Source of the DNA: Qipengyuania xiamenensis
GTDB taxonomy: Bacteria; Pseudomonadota; Alphaproteobacteria; Sphingomonadales; Sphingomonadaceae
Reading direction: 5' to 3'
DNA: 64,000 bases
Assembly (NCBI RefSeq): GCF_019711495.1
Contig: NZ_JAIGNM010000002.1
Location: forward strand, 558,001 to 622,000
The notes beneath the pieces are model-generated. The model was not told the DNA's origin. It worked only from the letters and a program-made list of their open reading frames with translations, and searched no databases. Positions 61,630-64,000 of the stretch are shown here, piece after piece; positions within the stretch are counted from its first letter, which is position 1; each line of letters begins with the position of its first letter. Position numbers and translations under genes: made by a program.

Positions 61630-63609
61630 ATGAGTCTCGACACTGCTCGCATGGTCCAGATGGCCAATGCCATCAGGGCACTTTCGATGGATGCGGTGCA
61701 GGCGGCGAACTCGGGGCATCCCGGCATGCCGATGGGCATGGCCGATGTGGCGACCGTGTTGTGGAGCGAATACCTCAAGCACGATCCGGCGTCCCCTGAC
61801 TGGGCCGACCGCGACCGTTTCGTCCTGTCCGCTGGCCACGGCTCGATGCTGATCTACTCGCTGCTGCACCTGTCGGGATATGCGGCGCCGACGATGGACG
61901 ACATCCGCAACTTCCGCCAGCTCGGCAGCCCGTGCGCAGGCCATCCGGAAAACTTCCTGCTCGACGGCGTGGAATCGACCACGGGCCCGCTGGGGCAGGG
62001 CCTCGCAATGGCGGTCGGCATGGCCATCGCCGAGCGCAAGCTGAACGCGGACTTCGGTGACGATATCGTCGACCACAAGACCTGGGTTATCGCCGGTGAC
62101 GGCTGCCTGATGGAAGGTATCAACCACGAGGCGATCGGTCTTGCCGGTCACCTGAAGCTCGGCCGCATGAACGTGCTGTGGGACGACAACCAGATCACCA
62201 TCGACGGCGGCACCGACCTGTCGACCAGCGAAGACATCAAGGCCCGCTACGCGGCGACCGGCTGGCATGTCGTCAGCTGCGACGGCCATGATTTCGACGA
62301 TATCCGTCGCGCACTCGATGAAGCGCAGGCAGACGAGCGTCCGTCGCTAGTTGCCTGCCGCACGGTCATCGGCAAGGGTGCGCCCAACAAGCAGGGCACC
62401 AGCGCCACCCACGGTGCGCCGCTGGGTGACGAGGAAATCTCGGCCGCGCGCGACGTGCTCGGCTGGGACTACAAGCCTTTCGAAATTCCCGAGCAGGTCC
62501 TGTCGGACTGGCGCGGCACCGCCGACGCTGGTGCAAAGGCGCATAGCGAATGGAATGACCGTCTTTCCGCCGACAGCCAGCGCGCCGAATTCGAGCGCCG
62601 CATGTCGGGCGACCTGCCCGCCAAGTTCAGCCTCGACAATTACATCCAGTCGCTGATGAAGGAGCCGGTCAAGGTCGCTACCCGCAAGGCGAGCGAAATG
62701 GCTCTCGACAAGATCAACGCCATGTTGCCGGACACGATGGGCGGCAGCGCCGACCTGACGGGCTCGAACAACACCAAGGCGGGCGGCATCGGCCCGTTCA
62801 CGGCAGACGACTACTCTGGCCGCTACATCTACTACGGTATCCGCGAATTCGGCATGGCCGCGGCCATGAACGGCATGGCGCTGCACGGGGGCGTGATCCC
62901 TTACGGCGGCACCTTCCTCGTCTTCACCGACTATTGCCGCGCGGCGATCCGCCTGTCAGCCCTGCAGCAGGTCCGCGCGATCTATGTTATGACGCATGAC
63001 AGCATCGGGCTTGGCGAAGATGGCCCGACACACCAGCCGGTCGAGCATGTGCAGAGCCTGCGCATGATCCCGAACCTGCTCGTGATGCGCCCCGCCGACG
63101 CGGTCGAGACGGCAGAGTGCTGGGACATCGCGCTGCGCAGCAAGGACCGCCCTGCGGTGCTGGCGCTGAGCCGCCAGAACCTGCCGCAGGTGCGCAACCA
63201 TCCCGAAGAGACGGATATGAGCTCGAAGGGCGCCTATCGCCTCAAGAAGGCGGGCAACGCGCACAAGGTGACTCTCGTTGCGAGTGGTTCGGAAGTGCAT
63301 CTCGCGCTTGCCTGCGCCGACGAACTGGAAAAGCAGGGTGTCGGCGCCAGCGTGGTTTCGATGGTCTGCACCCAGCTCTTCGACGAGCAGGACGAGGCAT
63401 ACCGCAAGGACATGATCCCGGCATCGAGCCTGCGCGTCAGCATCGAGGCGGGCACCACATTCGGCTGGGAACGCTACACCGGCGAAAACGGCCTCAACAT
63501 CGGGATCGACAGCTTCGGCGCCAGTGCGCCGGCAGGCGATCTCTTCAAGAAATTCGGTTTCACGGCGGACGCTATCGTTCCGCAAATCATGAACAAATTG
63601 AACGGTTAA
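61630..63609 (+). CDS. tkt: Transketolase
   Basis: 659 aa thiamine-diphosphate enzyme of the pentose phosphate pathway. NSGHPGMPMGMAD, AGHGSMLIYSLLHL, the ThDP motif AGDGCLMEGINHEAIGLAGHLKLGRMNVLWDDN and the donor-substrate loop HDSIGLGEDGPTHQPVEH are conserved. It is divergent from the zauP-zapA unit and 15 nt before gap, so carbon-metabolism genes tkt-gap form an operon. Confidence 0.97.
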   Translation: MSLDTARMVQMANAIRALSMDAVQAANSGHPGMPMGMADVATVLWSEYLKHDPASPDWADRDRFVLSAGHGSMLIYSLLHLSGYAAPTMDDIRNFRQLGSPCAGHPENFLLDGVESTTGPLGQGLAMAVGMAIAERKLNADFGDDIVDHKTWVIAGDGCLMEGINHEAIGLAGHLKLGRMNVLWDDNQITIDGGTDLSTSEDIKARYAATGWHVVSCDGHDFDDIRRALDEAQADERPSLVACRTVIGKGAPNKQGTSATHGAPLGDEEISAARDVLGWDYKPFEIPEQVLSDWRGTADAGAKAHSEWNDRLSADSQRAEFERRMSGDLPAKFSLDNYIQSLMKEPVKVATRKASEMALDKINAMLPDTMGGSADLTGSNNTKAGGIGPFTADDYSGRYIYYGIREFGMAAAMNGMALHGGVIPYGGTFLVFTDYCRAAIRLSALQQVRAIYVMTHDSIGLGEDGPTHQPVEHVQSLRMIPNLLVMRPADAVETAECWDIALRSKDRPAVLALSRQNLPQVRNHPEETDMSSKGAYRLKKAGNAHKVTLVASGSEVHLALACADELEKQGVGASVVSMVCTQLFDEQDEAYRKDMIPASSLRVSIEAGTTFGWERYTGENGLNIGIDSFGASAPAGDLFKKFGFTADAIVPQIMNKLNG

Positions 63610-63624
63610 GCAGGAGCTTTTCGC

Positions 63625-64000
63625 ATGGCTACCAAGGTTGCAATCAACGGTTTCGGACGCATCGGACGCCTCGTGGCGCGTGCGATTCTCGAACGTGACG
63701 ACCACGATCTCGACCTCGTTTCGATCAACGATCTCGCCGACACGAAGTCGAACGCGCTGCTGTTCCAGTACGACAGCACGCATGGCCGCTTCCCCGGCAC
63801 CGTCGAAGTCGGTGACAACGCGATCATCGTGAACGGCAAGTCGATCGCCGTGACAAGCGAGCGTGATCCGGGCAACCTGCCGCATGCCGACCAGGGCATC
63901 GACATCGTTCTCGAATGCACCGGCTTCTTCCAGAGCCACGAAGCTGCCGAACCGCACCTCAAGGCAGGCGCGAAGCGCGTGCTGATCTCGGCTCCGGCCA
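63625..64000 (+). CDS. gap: Glyceraldehyde-3-phosphate dehydrogenase, N-terminal part (window ends)
   Basis: The first 125 codons, cut by the window edge. NAD-binding INGFGRIGRLVARAI and LVSINDLADTKSNALLFQYDSTHGRFPGTV, then GIDIVLECTGFFQSHEAAEPHLKAGAKRVLISAPA. The catalytic cysteine region lies beyond the edge. CAGGAG precedes the ATG. Confidence 0.95.
   Translation, partial: MATKVAINGFGRIGRLVARAILERDDHDLDLVSINDLADTKSNALLFQYDSTHGRFPGTVEVGDNAIIVNGKSIAVTSERDPGNLPHADQGIDIVLECTGFFQSHEAAEPHLKAGAKRVLISAPA

Overview
The window looks like chromosomal backbone of a GC-rich alphaproteobacterium of the order Sphingomonadales, most likely an Erythrobacteraceae member (Erythrobacter/Qipengyuania/Altererythrobacter group). 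The inference rests on uniformly GC-rich codon use, densely packed genes with 1-4 nt overlaps, several GTG and TTG starts, a zauP-zapA-6S RNA-5-FCL block, and alphaproteobacterial families such as DUF2842 and UbiK. I see no rRNA operon, insertion sequence, prophage, integrase or CRISPR array.

Layout. 0.1-8 kb: a tautomerase, a small membrane protein, a DEAD-box RNA helicase, glutathione reductase, an NAD-dependent epimerase/reductase, TspO, UbiK, RecO and LeuB. 7.7-10.5 kb: a polyprenol-phosphate glycosyltransferase fused to GtrA converges on a GT39-type mannosyltransferase, suggesting a lipid-linked sugar pathway; then a membrane protein and a TetR regulator diverge from an unusual double palindrome. 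11-17.5 kb: O-succinylhomoserine sulfhydrylase, an Excalibur protein, an unknown membrane protein overlapping a 2-hydroxychromene-2-carboxylate isomerase-like gene, a 38-residue pilin-like micro-gene, an S9 peptidase, ApaG and a DUF805 protein. 17.5-23.4 kb: Ppx and Ppk (overlapping), an inositol-phosphatase-family enzyme and ArgJ (overlapping). 23.8-28 kb: SecA, a GNAT acetyltransferase and a TSUP permease.

28.2-33.1 kb is a complete tripartite efflux operon (TetR, EmrB-type MFS, EmrA-type adaptor, OprM/NodT-type outer-membrane channel), every junction overlapping or nearly so, behind a perfect palindrome. 33.2-35.4 kb carries a DJ-1/PfpI amidotransferase and a LysR regulator divergent from a glyoxalase-fold (VOC) protein. 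36.1-41.2 kb is a five-gene molybdenum-hydroxylase operon: [2Fe-2S], FAD/[4Fe-4S] and Mo subunits of PaoABC type, plus XdhC-like and MobA/MocA-like cofactor-maturation genes. 41.3-54.2 kb has tRNA-Asn, NAD kinase, a hybrid protein with a degenerate GGDEF and an intact EAL domain, Mfd, SdhE, RecG, a membrane protein whose ribosome-binding site may be sequestered, a fructosamine-kinase-family protein, an ABC1/COQ8 kinase, a low-molecular-weight phosphatase, tRNA-Pro and a long thymidylate synthase.

54.2-64 kb has branched-chain 2-oxoacid dehydrogenase E1a-E1b-E2 (no E3) behind a good sigma-70 promoter, a strong terminator, tRNA-Asp, a GPH-family sugar:cation symporter, DUF2842, 5-formyltetrahydrofolate cyclo-ligase, a probable 6S RNA, ZapA with its coiled-coil partner ZauP, transketolase and the first 376 nt of glyceraldehyde-3-phosphate dehydrogenase. 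Nothing here is a clear new defence or mobile system. The least explained pieces are the micro-pilin gene, the TetR double operator, the sequestered ribosome-binding site near 49.7 kb and the unknown membrane protein at 12.75 kb.
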